A stretch of DNA of 64,000 nucleotides from Acinetobacter pittii ANC 4050 (GCF_000399685.1 NZ_KB976987.1:934345-998344); one strand, 5' to 3'; counted from the first letter of the stretch, positions 9,311-18,622 are shown. A program made the numbers and translations. Notes: generated by a model not told the origin, from the letters alone.

Positions 9311-10884
9311 AAAGATTTTCCTGAGTTATGACTATTCATTAACTTAATGAGAGCAATGCGTGGTGGATAAGTTCTAACTGGCAAAATCAGCATAACGATA
9401 AATAAAATTGCAGTAAGTCCCGCTAAAATCAGATATTGATCACTAATGACTAAAACAGATTGCTGTGCCTGAATCGCAGAATTTAAGGCAGATAAACCAC
9501 CGGAAACACGTTCGGTACCATCTGCACTCAGCACAGGCGGGGTAAGAGGATTAATAACAGGACCTTGAATATTTTGAAAAACATGTTGTGCAGTATTTTC
9601 AATCAGCCGTGTTGAATGGTATTCACCACGTACTCGATTGACCCAGTCTAAAAGGCACACACCAAGTACGCCGCTAATAGCACGCGGGGTGTTAATCATA
9701 GGTGAAGCATAGATTGCCATAGTTGGGTGGACACTATTTGTACCCATCATGAGGAGCGAAAGCACTACACAGGTTTGTCCTAAACATGAGATTGCATGCC
9801 AAAAATAGAATTGGTCTTGGTTCCAAGTCGTATCAAGTTGACTTGCACCTAAGCAGCCAACCATAACCAAAAGTAAACCAAATCCATGTACATATCGGCT
9901 ATCAACCCAAGCTTGGTTCAAAACTTTAATAACAATCGGGATATAGATAAATTGTAATGCGGCAATTTGTAAGCCAATCCACATGGTTTGAGTAGGCTTA
10001 TAACCATGCACGGCGCTTAAGTAATTAAGGGGTAATGTACTGGTTGACATACCAATAACCACAAAGCAGAACAACGCAATAACAGCATAACCAAAATTTC
10101 GTATTTCGAGCATTTGCGGTTTAATTAATGGTGTTGGATAGCGCCATTCATGTATTAAAAATAAAGGGAGGGTAATGGCACTCATTAAAGCCAAAACACA
10201 AATCAATTTTGAATGGAACCAGTCCAAATGATTGCCATGCAAAAGCATGGTACTAAGGCTTGCCAAACCAATAATGGCTAGAATCGCGCCAGTCCAATCG
10301 TAAGTTTTTATTCTTGAGTAATTTAACGGATCTTGCGGAATACCGAAGTAAACTAACGCAGCACTTAAAGCACAAAAAGGGATGGTTTGGAAAAATATCA
10401 TCTTCCAACCAATCACATCTAAATAAAAGGCAGCAAGCGCAGCGCTTAAGTTTGGGAAAAAAGTTGCTGTCAATGCATAGCAGGCCAAGCCCCATAGACG
10501 AATTTCAGGTCCTAGGAATCTAAGTGCACATGCCATTAATAAAGGAATAGTTAAACCATTGGCGAGTCCTTGCAAGCCCCGTAATAAATAAAATATTTCG
10601 ATATTTGGGCTAAAAGGAATTAAAACGCTAGAGAAGAGGCAAAGTCCTATCGCAAAAAGAAGAACCCGACGCATGGAAAAAATAACGGCCCAACTGGTGG
10701 ACAGGATCATCCCAATAATCATGGCACTAGCATAAATACTACTGACCCAATAACCGGAGTCGACACTAATACCCATCTCACCGCGAATATCGACCAAGGT
10801 AATGCTGCTAATTCGGTTATTAAATTCGACAGTCATGGCTGCAAAAATTGCACCTGCCAAACCGATGAGTGGTCGTATATTCAT
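9307..10884 (-). CDS. MFS drug/acid efflux transporter (DHA2/EmrB-like)
   Basis: A 525-residue protein with about 14 hydrophobic segments, the usual size of DHA2 pumps. It begins IRPLIGLAGAIFAAMTVEF and has the motif-C-like MIIGMILS region. A large hydrophilic insert between the last two helices (about 425-480) fits the family. It is first in its operon, upstream of the adaptor gene, the reverse of the E. coli emrA-emrB order. The promoter region is shared with a divergent tetR containing a perfect palindromic operator, so it is probably derepressed by its own ligand. Substrate cannot be told from sequence. Confidence 0.82.
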   Translation of the reverse strand: MNIRPLIGLAGAIFAAMTVEFNNRISSITLVDIRGEMGISVDSGYWVSSIYASAMIIGMILSTSWAVIFSMRRVLLFAIGLCLFSSVLIPFSPNIEIFYLLRGLQGLANGLTIPLLMACALRFLGPEIRLWGLACYALTATFFPNLSAALAAFYLDVIGWKMIFFQTIPFCALSAALVYFGIPQDPLNYSRIKTYDWTGAILAIIGLASLSTMLLHGNHLDWFHSKLICVLALMSAITLPLFLIHEWRYPTPLIKPQMLEIRNFGYAVIALFCFVVIGMSTSTLPLNYLSAVHGYKPTQTMWIGLQIAALQFIYIPIVIKVLNQAWVDSRYVHGFGLLLVMVGCLGASQLDTTWNQDQFYFWHAISCLGQTCVVLSLLMMGTNSVHPTMAIYASPMINTPRAISGVLGVCLLDWVNRVRGEYHSTRLIENTAQHVFQNIQGPVINPLTPPVLSADGTERVSGGLSALNSAIQAQQSVLVISDQYLILAGLTAILFIVMLILPVRTYPPRIALIKLMNSHNSGKSL

Positions 10885-10941
10885 CTTTTACCTTAAATTT
10901 TAAAATGAGCTTAATGCTTATAGCGGTGATTAAGCTCAACT

Positions 10942-10955
10942 GTACCGATCGGTAC
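10942..10955. promoter_or_regulatory. Perfect 14-bp palindrome, probable TetR operator
   Basis: GTACCGATCGGTAC is a perfect palindrome in the 166-bp region between the divergent MFS pump and tetR genes. The ACCG-N2-CGGT core is a frequent form for TetR-family operators. The likely reading is autoregulation plus repression of the pump operon by the adjacent TetR. Confidence 0.72.
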
Positions 10956-11050
10956 TCTACTATCTTATTAAATTTACGTCAATTCTCGATTTTGAACTTT
11001 TCGATGAGTTACACTAAGAATGAAATTGCTAAATATGTTTGTAGGGTCGT

Positions 11051-11671
11051 ATGTCTGATTGCACTAAAACGAATGAGAAAGATCAAAAAATTCTGGATGC
11101 AGCAACAAAGTTTTTTCTGATCCATGGTTTTAGTGGAACAACCACAGATATGATTCAAAAAGAAGCGGGCGTTTCAAAAGCGACCATGTATGGTTGTTTT
11201 AAAAATAAAGAAGCAATGTTTGCTGCGGTCATTGAACGCCAATGTACCAATATGCAAAAACAAATTATGTCGGTCGAGACAAAAGCCAAAAATTTACGTT
11301 CAGCCTTAACTGAAATTGGGAAAACTTATCTGTGCTTTATCTTATCGCATTCAGGTTTGGCTTTTTTTAGAGTCTGTATTGCAGAAGCTGTAAGGTTCCC
11401 GGAATTATCCGAAAAGTTCTTTGAAGTGGGACCACAACGTCTGGCAAATATTATTGCAGGTTATCTTGAAAAGTCGGTTAAACAAGGAGAAATTGAATTA
11501 ACGTCTTCTTCGGAAGTCGCAGCAAATATATTTTTATCACTGTTAAGAAGTGATGCCCACCTAAAATGTTTGACTCATCCTGATTATTTAATCTCAGCTG
11601 ATGAAATTAGTACTTGGGTTGAATACGCTGTTGATTTATTTTTAAAAAATATTAATTACAAACTAGATTGA
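11051..11671 (+). CDS. TetR-family repressor of the adjacent efflux pair
   Basis: A 206-residue protein of typical TetR size. The HTH is at about residues 14-60 (DAATKFFLIHGFSGTTTDMI, then AGVSKATMYGCFKNKEAMFAAVI); the ligand-binding C-terminal domain is variable. It is divergent from the MFS/HlyD operon, and a perfect 14-bp palindrome lies between the two. The expected role is a repressor released by a pump substrate. The ribosome site (TAGGGT) is weak but correctly placed. It converges on the semialdehyde dehydrogenase gene through a shared terminator. Confidence 0.85.
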   Translation: MSDCTKTNEKDQKILDAATKFFLIHGFSGTTTDMIQKEAGVSKATMYGCFKNKEAMFAAVIERQCTNMQKQIMSVETKAKNLRSALTEIGKTYLCFILSHSGLAFFRVCIAEAVRFPELSEKFFEVGPQRLANIIAGYLEKSVKQGEIELTSSSEVAANIFLSLLRSDAHLKCLTHPDYLISADEISTWVEYAVDLFLKNINYKLD

Positions 11672-11715
11672 TTTTAAGGAGCTTATACCTCCTTAAAAAA
11701 CCTAAAGGTAGAAGT

Positions 11716-11744
11716 AAAAAGAGACCAACTTGTGGTCTCTTTTT
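11716..11744. terminator. Bidirectional terminator between tetR and the aldonate operon
   Basis: The stem AAAAAGAGACCA / TGGTCTCTTTTT has a 5-nt loop and is flanked by A and T tracts, between convergent genes. It is the third copy of the GAGACC-type terminator. A second perfect stem (TTTTAAGGAG / CTCCTTAAAA, 11672-11698) lies just before it but lacks a T-tract on the plus strand. Confidence 0.87.
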
Positions 11745-11748
11745 ATTC

Positions 11749-13326
11749 TTAGATCGCTTCTCTGGTCATCTCACCATTGACCAATCTTAAAATCTGCAAC
11801 GGGTTGCTGTCTTTTAAGGCTTCCGGCAATAAATTTTGCGGATAGTTCTGGTAACACACAGGGCGCAAGTAACGGTCAATGGCCAAGGTTCCAACTGAAG
11901 TACCTCGTGCATCTGAAGTGGCTGGGTATGGCCCGCCGTGTACCATGGCATCACACACCTCAACACCTGTTGGGTAGCCGTTTATAAGTAATCGACCGGC
12001 TTTTTCCTCTAGCACAGGAACTACATCTGCAAACTCGGTTAAGTCAGCTTCATCGGCAATTAAAGTCGCAGTCAGTTGCCCATTCATGCTTTGTAGTGCC
12101 TGAATGAGTTGGGCTTTATCTTCAACTTCAATGATGACTGTGGTTGGCCCAAAGATTTCTTCTTGTAAAAGCTGATCACCCGCCAGTAAAAGCTCAACAT
12201 CAGCTTTAAACAGTTGTGGCTGTGCCTGATTGCCTTGTTGAGTTTGACCTGCCAAGTGTTCAACGCCTTGATGCTGGGTTAAGTGCTCAAGACCAGCGGT
12301 ATAACTTTTTAAGGTTCCGGCATTGAGCATAGTTTGCGCAGGCTTAGCCCCTATAATTTCAGTCAGGTTGTTAATGAGCTGACTAAATTCAGCTGATTTA
12401 ATACCTAAAATTAAACCCGGATTGGTACAGAACTGACCACAGCCTAAAACCACTGAATCAGCCAAGTCCTGTGCAATTTTTTCCCCACGGTTTTTTAAGG
12501 CATCAGGCAACATCAACATCGGGTTAATACTGCTCATTTCAGCAAACACCGGAATCGGTTGTGGACGGGCTGCGGCCATGTCACATAAAGCCCGTCCACC
12601 ACGTAGTGAACCTGTAAAACCCACAGCCTGAATTAAAGGGTGCTTAACTAGTGGTTCACCCACGCCATTACCGTAGATCATGTTAAATACACCTTTTGGC
12701 ATATTTGATTTTTCTACCGCACACTCAATTGCCTGCGCTACAAAATCTGCTGTGGCCATGTGTCCACTATGGGCTTTCACCACTACAGAGCAACCTGCTG
12801 CCAGTGCCGAAGCAGTGTCACCACCCGCAGTTGAGAATGCTAAAGGAAAGTTACTTGCCCCAAAGACCGCAACAGGGCCAACACCGATTTTAATCTGACG
12901 CAGGTCTGGGCGAGGTAAAGGCTGGCGCTCAGGCAAAGCGGTATCAATACGGGCACCTAAAAAATCGCCACGGCGCAACACTTTAGCGAACAAGCGCATT
13001 TGCCCACTGGTACGGGCACGTTCACCTTGTAAGCGTGCAAGTGGCAAAGCGGTTTCCTGTGAGACAATTTCAAGAAAATCTGTACCCAAAGCATCGAGCT
13101 CATCAGCAATATTTTCTAGAAAAACAGCACGCTGTTCAGGAGACGTATGGCGGTAAGTCTTAAACGCTTGACTGGCTGCTTCACAGGCCTGATTAATCTC
13201 TTGCTCGGTTGCATGGTGAAATTCATAAGGCAAAGTTTCTCCTGTCGTAGCATGAATGCTTTTTAATAAGGTTGTACCTTGTGCGCTGCGTGAACCACCA
13301 ATAAAGTTGTGTCCGATAATGGTCAT
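11749..13326 (-). CDS. 2-oxoglutarate semialdehyde (2,5-dioxovalerate) dehydrogenase
   Basis: A 525-residue NAD(P)-dependent aldehyde dehydrogenase with the features of the KGSADH branch: GASNFPLAFSTAGGDTASALAAGC, the glutamate in VFAEMSSINP and the catalytic cysteine at residue 300 in GCGQFCTNPGL. It oxidises 2-oxoglutarate semialdehyde to 2-oxoglutarate, the last step of non-phosphorylating pentonate and hexarate breakdown. It is last in an operon behind an IlvD/Edd dehydratase and an FAH-fold dehydratase, which together supply the semialdehyde. The gap to the dehydratase gene is 16 bp. Substrate assignment is strong from family plus context; the sugar feeding the pathway is not defined. 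Confidence 0.88.
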   Translation of the reverse strand: MTIIGHNFIGGSRSAQGTTLLKSIHATTGETLPYEFHHATEQEINQACEAASQAFKTYRHTSPEQRAVFLENIADELDALGTDFLEIVSQETALPLARLQGERARTSGQMRLFAKVLRRGDFLGARIDTALPERQPLPRPDLRQIKIGVGPVAVFGASNFPLAFSTAGGDTASALAAGCSVVVKAHSGHMATADFVAQAIECAVEKSNMPKGVFNMIYGNGVGEPLVKHPLIQAVGFTGSLRGGRALCDMAAARPQPIPVFAEMSSINPMLMLPDALKNRGEKIAQDLADSVVLGCGQFCTNPGLILGIKSAEFSQLINNLTEIIGAKPAQTMLNAGTLKSYTAGLEHLTQHQGVEHLAGQTQQGNQAQPQLFKADVELLLAGDQLLQEEIFGPTTVIIEVEDKAQLIQALQSMNGQLTATLIADEADLTEFADVVPVLEEKAGRLLINGYPTGVEVCDAMVHGGPYPATSDARGTSVGTLAIDRYLRPVCYQNYPQNLLPEALKDSNPLQILRLVNGEMTREAI

Positions 13327-13342
13327 AACAAATATCCTGAAA

Positions 13343-15130
13343 TTAATGAGAGTGTCTTGGGAGGTTGTCTTGGTTTACGACTCGCATATATAAAGTTGCG
13401 GGTTCCAAACAACCACCAGTAGATAATTGACCTACCATGTTGCGATACATTTCTTGCCAAGGTGTTTGAGATGGAGATACCGTCGGTTTCCATTCACGGC
13501 GGCGTTGTTCTAACTCTTCGTCAGAAATGAGTACGTTGACTGAACGTTTATTTAAATCAATACGTAAACGGTCATTGGTTTTAAGTAAGGCTATCCCACC
13601 ACCTACAGCCGCTTCGGGTGACATATTGAGAATAGATGGGCTGGCGGAAGTTCCACTTTGGCGACCATCTCCTAAGCAAGGCAGTGAATTAATCCCTTTT
13701 TTAATTAACTCTGCTGGTGGAGCCATATTGACGACTTCAGCACTGCCCGGATAACCCACCGTACCTGCGCCACGAATGACTAAAATACAATGTTCATCAA
13801 TGTTTAAGGCAGGGTCATTGATACGTGCGTGATAGTCTTCGGGACCTTCAAAAACGATTGCACGTGCTTCGAAACTATTTTCATTGTTTGGATCTGATAA
13901 ATAGGTTTTTTTAAATGCTTCGCCCACTACAGACATTTTCATAATGGCGCTGTCAAAGAAGTTGCCACTGAGCACAATGAAACCGGCACCATGTTTAAGA
14001 GGTTGTTCATAAGGGAAAATGACATCTGCATTTGAGGTTTTTGCATTTTTGGCAATTTCCCCAATTGTTTTACCGCTAACCGATGCACAATCTTCGTGTA
14101 ATACACCAGCTTTTTGTAATTCGTGTAAAACGGCAGGAACACCACCCGCACGATGGAAACCTTCACCCAAATATTTACCCGCCGGCATACAGTTCACAAT
14201 CAGCGGAATGTTTTCACCCACACGTTGCCAGTCTTCTAAACTCAGCTCAATACCCATATGACGGGCAATTGCAATGAGGTGAGGAGGACAGTTACTCGAT
14301 GCACCTAAAGCTGAGGCTACTGCGATTGCATTTTCAAAAGATTGTTTGGTCATAATTTTAGAAGGACGTAAATCTTCTAAAACCATTTCACATATTCTTT
14401 TGCCGGTCATATAGGCCATTTGCCCACGTTCGCGGTAAGGAGCGGGAATACTTGCACATGTCGGTAAAGACATACCCAACGCTTCTGCCAAAGCATTCAT
14501 GGAAAGTGCAGTGCCCATGGTGTTGCAATGCCCAACCGAAGGTGAAGCAGAAGTGGTCATTTCCATGAACCCTTCATAATCAATTTCACCAGTGGCAAGT
14601 AAGTTTCTTGCATGCCAAAGCACAGTGCCGGAACCAATTAACTCACCTTTAAAATGACCATCTAGCATTGGCCCACCAGACAACACAATTGCAGGTATAT
14701 CTGTTGTGGCTGCTGCCATTAAACATGCAGGGGTAGTTTTGTCACAGCCAGTAGTCAGCACTACACCATCAAGCGGATAACCATGCAAGATTTCAACCAA
14801 ACCTAAATAGGCCAAGTTGCGGTCAAGTGCAGCAGTTGGACGACGGGTTTGTTCTGCAATCGGGTGAACAGGGAATTCCATTGGAATACCACCCGCGTCT
14901 CGAATACCCGCTTTAACGCGTTCAGCAAGTTCTTTGTGATGACGGTTACATGGAGTCAAATCACTACCGGTTTGTGCTATTCCAATAATCGGGCGACCTG
15001 ATTGTAACTCGGCACGGGTCAAACCATAGTTCATGTAACGCTCAACATATAAAGCGGTCATGTCGGCATGTTCAGGATCATCAAACCATTCTTGGCTACG
15101 TAAAAAAATCCGTTTATTTTGATCATTCAT
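13343..15130 (-). CDS. IlvD/Edd-family aldonate (pentonate) dehydratase
   Basis: A 595-residue iron-sulfur dehydratase. The three cluster cysteines expected for the pentonate-dehydratase branch are present at residues 61 (TPCNRHH), 129 (TTGCDKTTPAC) and 202 (VGHCNTMG), and Lys131 is the family's modified metal-site lysine. It removes water from an aldonic acid such as L-arabonate, D-xylonate or a relative to give the 2-keto-3-deoxy acid. AAAGGATC precedes the start. It lies between the FAH-fold gene and the semialdehyde dehydrogenase in one operon, which is a Weimberg-type set. A dihydroxyacid dehydratase role (ilvD) is unlikely from context and length. Confidence 0.87.
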   Translation of the reverse strand: MNDQNKRIFLRSQEWFDDPEHADMTALYVERYMNYGLTRAELQSGRPIIGIAQTGSDLTPCNRHHKELAERVKAGIRDAGGIPMEFPVHPIAEQTRRPTAALDRNLAYLGLVEILHGYPLDGVVLTTGCDKTTPACLMAAATTDIPAIVLSGGPMLDGHFKGELIGSGTVLWHARNLLATGEIDYEGFMEMTTSASPSVGHCNTMGTALSMNALAEALGMSLPTCASIPAPYRERGQMAYMTGKRICEMVLEDLRPSKIMTKQSFENAIAVASALGASSNCPPHLIAIARHMGIELSLEDWQRVGENIPLIVNCMPAGKYLGEGFHRAGGVPAVLHELQKAGVLHEDCASVSGKTIGEIAKNAKTSNADVIFPYEQPLKHGAGFIVLSGNFFDSAIMKMSVVGEAFKKTYLSDPNNENSFEARAIVFEGPEDYHARINDPALNIDEHCILVIRGAGTVGYPGSAEVVNMAPPAELIKKGINSLPCLGDGRQSGTSASPSILNMSPEAAVGGGIALLKTNDRLRIDLNKRSVNVLISDEELEQRRREWKPTVSPSQTPWQEMYRNMVGQLSTGGCLEPATLYMRVVNQDNLPRHSH

Positions 15131-15217
15131 TTTTTGATCCTTTCACTCATACTTTTTGAAATTTAGTTTATTTACGAGATGAATCTTGCAATTCAACCGA
15201 TCGATAATACGTGAAAA

Positions 15218-16393
15218 TTATAGTAATTCACGCTGCTTCAAATTACGCATCAAAGCATTTATTCCAAAATTCCACGGTGTTGCTTTATCACTGGTCATAA
15301 CCGTGTTGTACAAAGTACCAAGTTTAGGCGAATGAATACGGACGACATCTCCAACTTTATGGGTAAAGCCAGCCCCAGCTTGTTCGCGATCTTGAGTAGG
15401 TGCAAATAAAGTGCCCAAGAACAAAACAAAACCGTCTGGATATTGATGGTTTTCATTAAGAGTTTGTTGAATTAAATCTTCAGGATCTCGGCTAATTTGC
15501 GACATAGAGCTCACCCCATTTAACACAAAGTTATCAGTGCCTTGAATTTGCAGTTCAACATCGCAAGTACGAATATCATTTAAAGTAAAAGTATGGTCAA
15601 AAAGACGAATAAATGGGCCAATCGCACAAGATGCGTTGTTATCTTTGGCTTTGCTTAACAAGAGAGCGCTACGACCTTCAAAGTCCCGTAAATTCACATC
15701 GTTACCTAAAGTCGCACCTAAAATCTTACCTTGGCTGTTGGCAACTAATACGACTTCCGGCTCTGGATTATTCCACTCAGACTTTGGGTGAATACCAATA
15801 TTTTGTCCTGTACCTACAGCTGCTAAAACAGGGGCTTTAGTAAAAATCTCGGCATCTGTACCGATACCCACCTCAAGATATTGAGACCACATTTTTTGCT
15901 CGATTAAATATTCTTTGAGTTGTAACGCTTTTTCAGAGCCGGGTTCGATTGTTTTTAAATTATCACCGATTACGCCTTGTACAACTTCACGAATCGATTG
16001 AGCTTTTTGTGCGTCGCCACCGGCTTGTTCTTCAATCACTCGTTCTAACATGCTTGCAGCAAAGGTAACACCTGCCGCTTTAATTACTTGTAAATCAATA
16101 GGGGCTAAAAAATATGCCTTGTTGGTATCTGGCTCGGCGACAGTATTGGCAAATAATTCATCAATTGAACCAACTCGTCTTCCTTCAATTTCAGATAAAG
16201 CTTTTAAAGGATCAGCACTTTCAAGTAACTCGGAAATAGTATGAAATTTTTCCGAGATATCAAAAACTTGATTGCCTCTTAAAATAATAGGGGATGGACC
16301 CGAAATTTGACTTGGAATCCACGCACGGCCAATTAAGCATCCTTGAGTTGCATCATCTGGTAATGAGTTCTGGGAATTTAACGTAAAGTTCAT
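15218..16393 (-). CDS. FAH-family 2-keto-3-deoxyaldonate dehydratase (XylX-like)
   Basis: A 391-residue protein of the fumarylacetoacetate hydrolase fold. The C-terminal catalytic half has acidic metal-binding stretches (NPEPEVVLV and GNDVNLRDFEGRS) and ends with GAGFTHKVGDVVRI. Length and context match Caulobacter XylX-type enzymes, which dehydrate 2-keto-3-deoxypentonate to 2-oxoglutarate semialdehyde, the substrate of the dehydrogenase two genes downstream. It is the first gene of the operon, with AAGGA upstream of the ATG, and it is divergent from a lysR gene. True fumarylacetoacetate hydrolysis is unlikely because no tyrosine-pathway genes are nearby. Confidence 0.82.
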   Translation of the reverse strand: MNFTLNSQNSLPDDATQGCLIGRAWIPSQISGPSPIILRGNQVFDISEKFHTISELLESADPLKALSEIEGRRVGSIDELFANTVAEPDTNKAYFLAPIDLQVIKAAGVTFAASMLERVIEEQAGGDAQKAQSIREVVQGVIGDNLKTIEPGSEKALQLKEYLIEQKMWSQYLEVGIGTDAEIFTKAPVLAAVGTGQNIGIHPKSEWNNPEPEVVLVANSQGKILGATLGNDVNLRDFEGRSALLLSKAKDNNASCAIGPFIRLFDHTFTLNDIRTCDVELQIQGTDNFVLNGVSSMSQISRDPEDLIQQTLNENHQYPDGFVLFLGTLFAPTQDREQAGAGFTHKVGDVVRIHSPKLGTLYNTVMTSDKATPWNFGINALMRNLKQRELL

Positions 16394-16471
16394 TTAAAGC
16401 TTCCTTCTTTTATTTGAAATCATGATATGTTTCTTATTTAATAAACACCAATCGTAATAATTTAATTATTA

Positions 16472-16486
16472 ATAACCAGTGGTTAT
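16472..16486. promoter_or_regulatory. Candidate LysR box between the aldonate operon and its lysR
   Basis: ATAACC-AGT-GGTTAT is a perfect 6+6 inverted repeat containing a T-N11-A core (16473 to 16485). It sits in the 111-bp divergent region, 19 bp before the lysR start. An AT-rich near-palindrome (TAATAATTTAATTATTA, 16455-16471) abuts it. The likely role is LTTR autoregulation and control of the divergent operon. Confidence 0.55.
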
Positions 16487-16504
16487 CAAAAAGGAATTTT
16501 AAAA

Positions 16505-17440
16505 ATGGCAGATTTGACTTACTCAAGTTTAAATAACTGGCTTAAATTCAAGCATTTGGTTTTGTTAGAGACGTTAGCTCGAACCAATAACATGCATTTG
16601 GCTGCCGAGCAGATGAATTTAAGTCAACCTGCCGTAAGTAAAATGCTAAAGGAAATTGAGGGCCTTCTTGGGTTTCAGGTTTTTGAGCGACTGCCTCGTA
16701 ATATGCCCGTAACGGCATTGGGTGAACATGTCATTCGTTATGCACAACGTGTTTTGAATGACGCAAAACATTTTGTCGAAGACATCGAGATTTTACGGTT
16801 GGGGGGACATGGGTTTTTAAAAGTAGGGGGAATATTTGCAGCAACCGCCGTGGTAATTCCAAACTCAATTATCGAAATTAAGAAACAATGGCCGCTACTT
16901 TCTATCGATGTTGTTGAACAGACCAGTGACCATTTAATGGAAATGTTGAGTGAACATACTCTAGATTTAGCCATAGGTCGCTTTACCGATGTGACGCAAA
17001 GTCAGTTTTTCGATTTCCAGCCGTTAGGCCCTGAACCCTTCTGTATTGTTGTCAATAATGCGCACCCATGTGCCCAGAAAAAGTTTTGTACATTAGAAGA
17101 ATTATTAAAATGGCCGTGGGTACTTTATCCTAAAGGCACACCCATTCGGGAGCGTATGGAAGGTGCATTCGCCCGAGCTAAAGTCAAAATTCCTTTAAAT
17201 ACGGTAAATACCATGTCGATGCAGACCTTTTTACAGATCTTAAAAGGGGCACCTATGGTGGGCATGTTGCCAGAAGCAATGGTGATTGATCAGGTGAAAG
17301 AAGGACAACTACAGATTTTAGAAACAGACCTGATTTTAGATGCCCAAGATTATGGAATTTTGACACGTAAAGATGAACCAGTGTCTGATATAGCCGCAGC
17401 CTTTATCAATATTTTACTTAAAAATGCAAAACGTAAGTAA
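16505..17440 (+). CDS. LysR-family regulator of the aldonate island
   Basis: A 311-residue LTTR. The winged HTH covers about residues 15-75 (TNNMHLAAEQMNLSQPAVSKML). The effector domain resembles the GbpR/CbbR type that senses sugars or sugar acids, though this is a weak impression. AAGGA at 16491-16495 supports the start. It is divergent from the FAH-fold/dehydratase/dehydrogenase operon and upstream of the SDR/transporter/reductase operon on its own strand, so it probably controls both. A good terminator follows, separating it from the SDR gene. Confidence 0.82.
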   Translation: MADLTYSSLNNWLKFKHLVLLETLARTNNMHLAAEQMNLSQPAVSKMLKEIEGLLGFQVFERLPRNMPVTALGEHVIRYAQRVLNDAKHFVEDIEILRLGGHGFLKVGGIFAATAVVIPNSIIEIKKQWPLLSIDVVEQTSDHLMEMLSEHTLDLAIGRFTDVTQSQFFDFQPLGPEPFCIVVNNAHPCAQKKFCTLEELLKWPWVLYPKGTPIRERMEGAFARAKVKIPLNTVNTMSMQTFLQILKGAPMVGMLPEAMVIDQVKEGQLQILETDLILDAQDYGILTRKDEPVSDIAAAFINILLKNAKRK

Positions 17441-17448
17441 AGTCCTCA

Positions 17449-17478
17449 GCCTCAAGTCATAGAAGACTTGGGGCTTTT
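17449..17478 (+). terminator. Terminator after lysR
   Basis: A 10-bp stem GCCTCAAGTC / GACTTGGGGC (one U-G pair) with a 6-nt loop, followed by TTTT. It ends the lysR transcript, so the SDR-MFS-reductase genes need their own promoter in 17479-17650. Confidence 0.8.
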
Positions 17479-17650
17479 AAATTAAAAGAAAGCCTATTTA
17501 ATTTAGTCAAAGTTTCATCATAAAACTGATATTAAAAAGTTATCAATATTTAGAAATTATTCATTGGAAATTATTGCAAGGACTCCTTATCGTTTAATTC
17601 ATGATGATTAAAAATCTTTAAGTGAATAAGAATTAGGAAAGGATCCCTGT

Positions 17651-18622
17651 ATGAATGTGTTAATTACTGGTGGCACGGGTTTTATTGGAAAGCAAATCGC
17701 CAAAGAGATTTTAAAAACCGGAAGCCTGACTTTAGACGGTAAACAAGCTAAGCCCATCGATAAAATTATTTTGTTTGATGCGTTTGCTAGTGATGATTTA
17801 CCGCAAGACCCAAAAATTGAAGTGGTGATTGGCGATATTACCGACAAAACCATAGTGGCAAATATTACAGAAAAAATTGATGTTGTTTGGCACTTAGCCG
17901 CCGTGGTGAGTTCGGCAGCAGAGGCCGATTTTGACTTGGGAATGGATGTAAACCTTTATGGCCTTTTAAATTTATTAGAAGAATTAAGAAAAAAACAAAC
18001 CACGCCTCGAGTCATTTTTGCGAGTGGCTGCGCTGTATTTGGTGGTCAATTACCGGAAGTTGTAACAGATGATACGGTGGTTACACCAAAGTCCTCTTAC
18101 GGTATGCAAAAAGCAGTAGGAGAATTGCTCGTTTCAGATTATTCACGTAAAGGCTTTATTGATGGCCGTGTTTTAAGATTACCGACTATTGTGGTTCGTC
18201 CGGGTAAGCCTAATAAAGCCGCATCTACATTTTTTAGCTCAATTATCCGCGAGCCTTTAAAAGGTGAAACGGCAGTTTGTCCAGTCCCGCCAGATACTCC
18301 GGTTTTTATTACTTCACCACGACGTTGTGTTGAGTCAATGATTAAGGCTGCATCAATTTCTTCAGATGCACTCCAAGATAACCGAATTATTCCTTTACCG
18401 GGATTGACCGTTACCGTTAAGCAAATGCTTGAGGCTCTTGAAAAAGTTGCTGGTAAACAAGCAACTGATTTAGTGCAGTGGCAAGAAGATAAAACGATTC
18501 AAAGGATTGTTCAAAGTTGGCCGGTTCAAGTGAAAGCTGAATATGCCGAATCTTTAGGTTTCCAAGCAGATGAGAATTTTGAAAGCATCATTCAGGCACA
18601 TATAGAAGATACCCAATATTAA
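17651..18622 (+). CDS. Extended SDR / NAD-dependent aldonate dehydrogenase (DenD-like)
   Basis: A 323-residue extended short-chain dehydrogenase. The NAD motif TGGTGFIG is at residues 7-14, the serine region is ASGCAVFG and the catalytic pair is in SSYGMQKAVGE (Y-x3-K). The whole resembles D-erythronate dehydrogenase (DenD), which oxidises the C2 hydroxyl of a tetronate. AAAGGA lies 7 bp before the ATG. It is followed by an organic-acid transporter and a beta-hydroxyacid dehydrogenase, so it probably acts on an imported aldonate. The kinase and aldolase that normally follow DenD are absent here, so another sugar acid may be the real substrate. Confidence 0.72.
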   Translation: MNVLITGGTGFIGKQIAKEILKTGSLTLDGKQAKPIDKIILFDAFASDDLPQDPKIEVVIGDITDKTIVANITEKIDVVWHLAAVVSSAAEADFDLGMDVNLYGLLNLLEELRKKQTTPRVIFASGCAVFGGQLPEVVTDDTVVTPKSSYGMQKAVGELLVSDYSRKGFIDGRVLRLPTIVVRPGKPNKAASTFFSSIIREPLKGETAVCPVPPDTPVFITSPRRCVESMIKAASISSDALQDNRIIPLPGLTVTVKQMLEALEKVAGKQATDLVQWQEDKTIQRIVQSWPVQVKAEYAESLGFQADENFESIIQAHIEDTQY

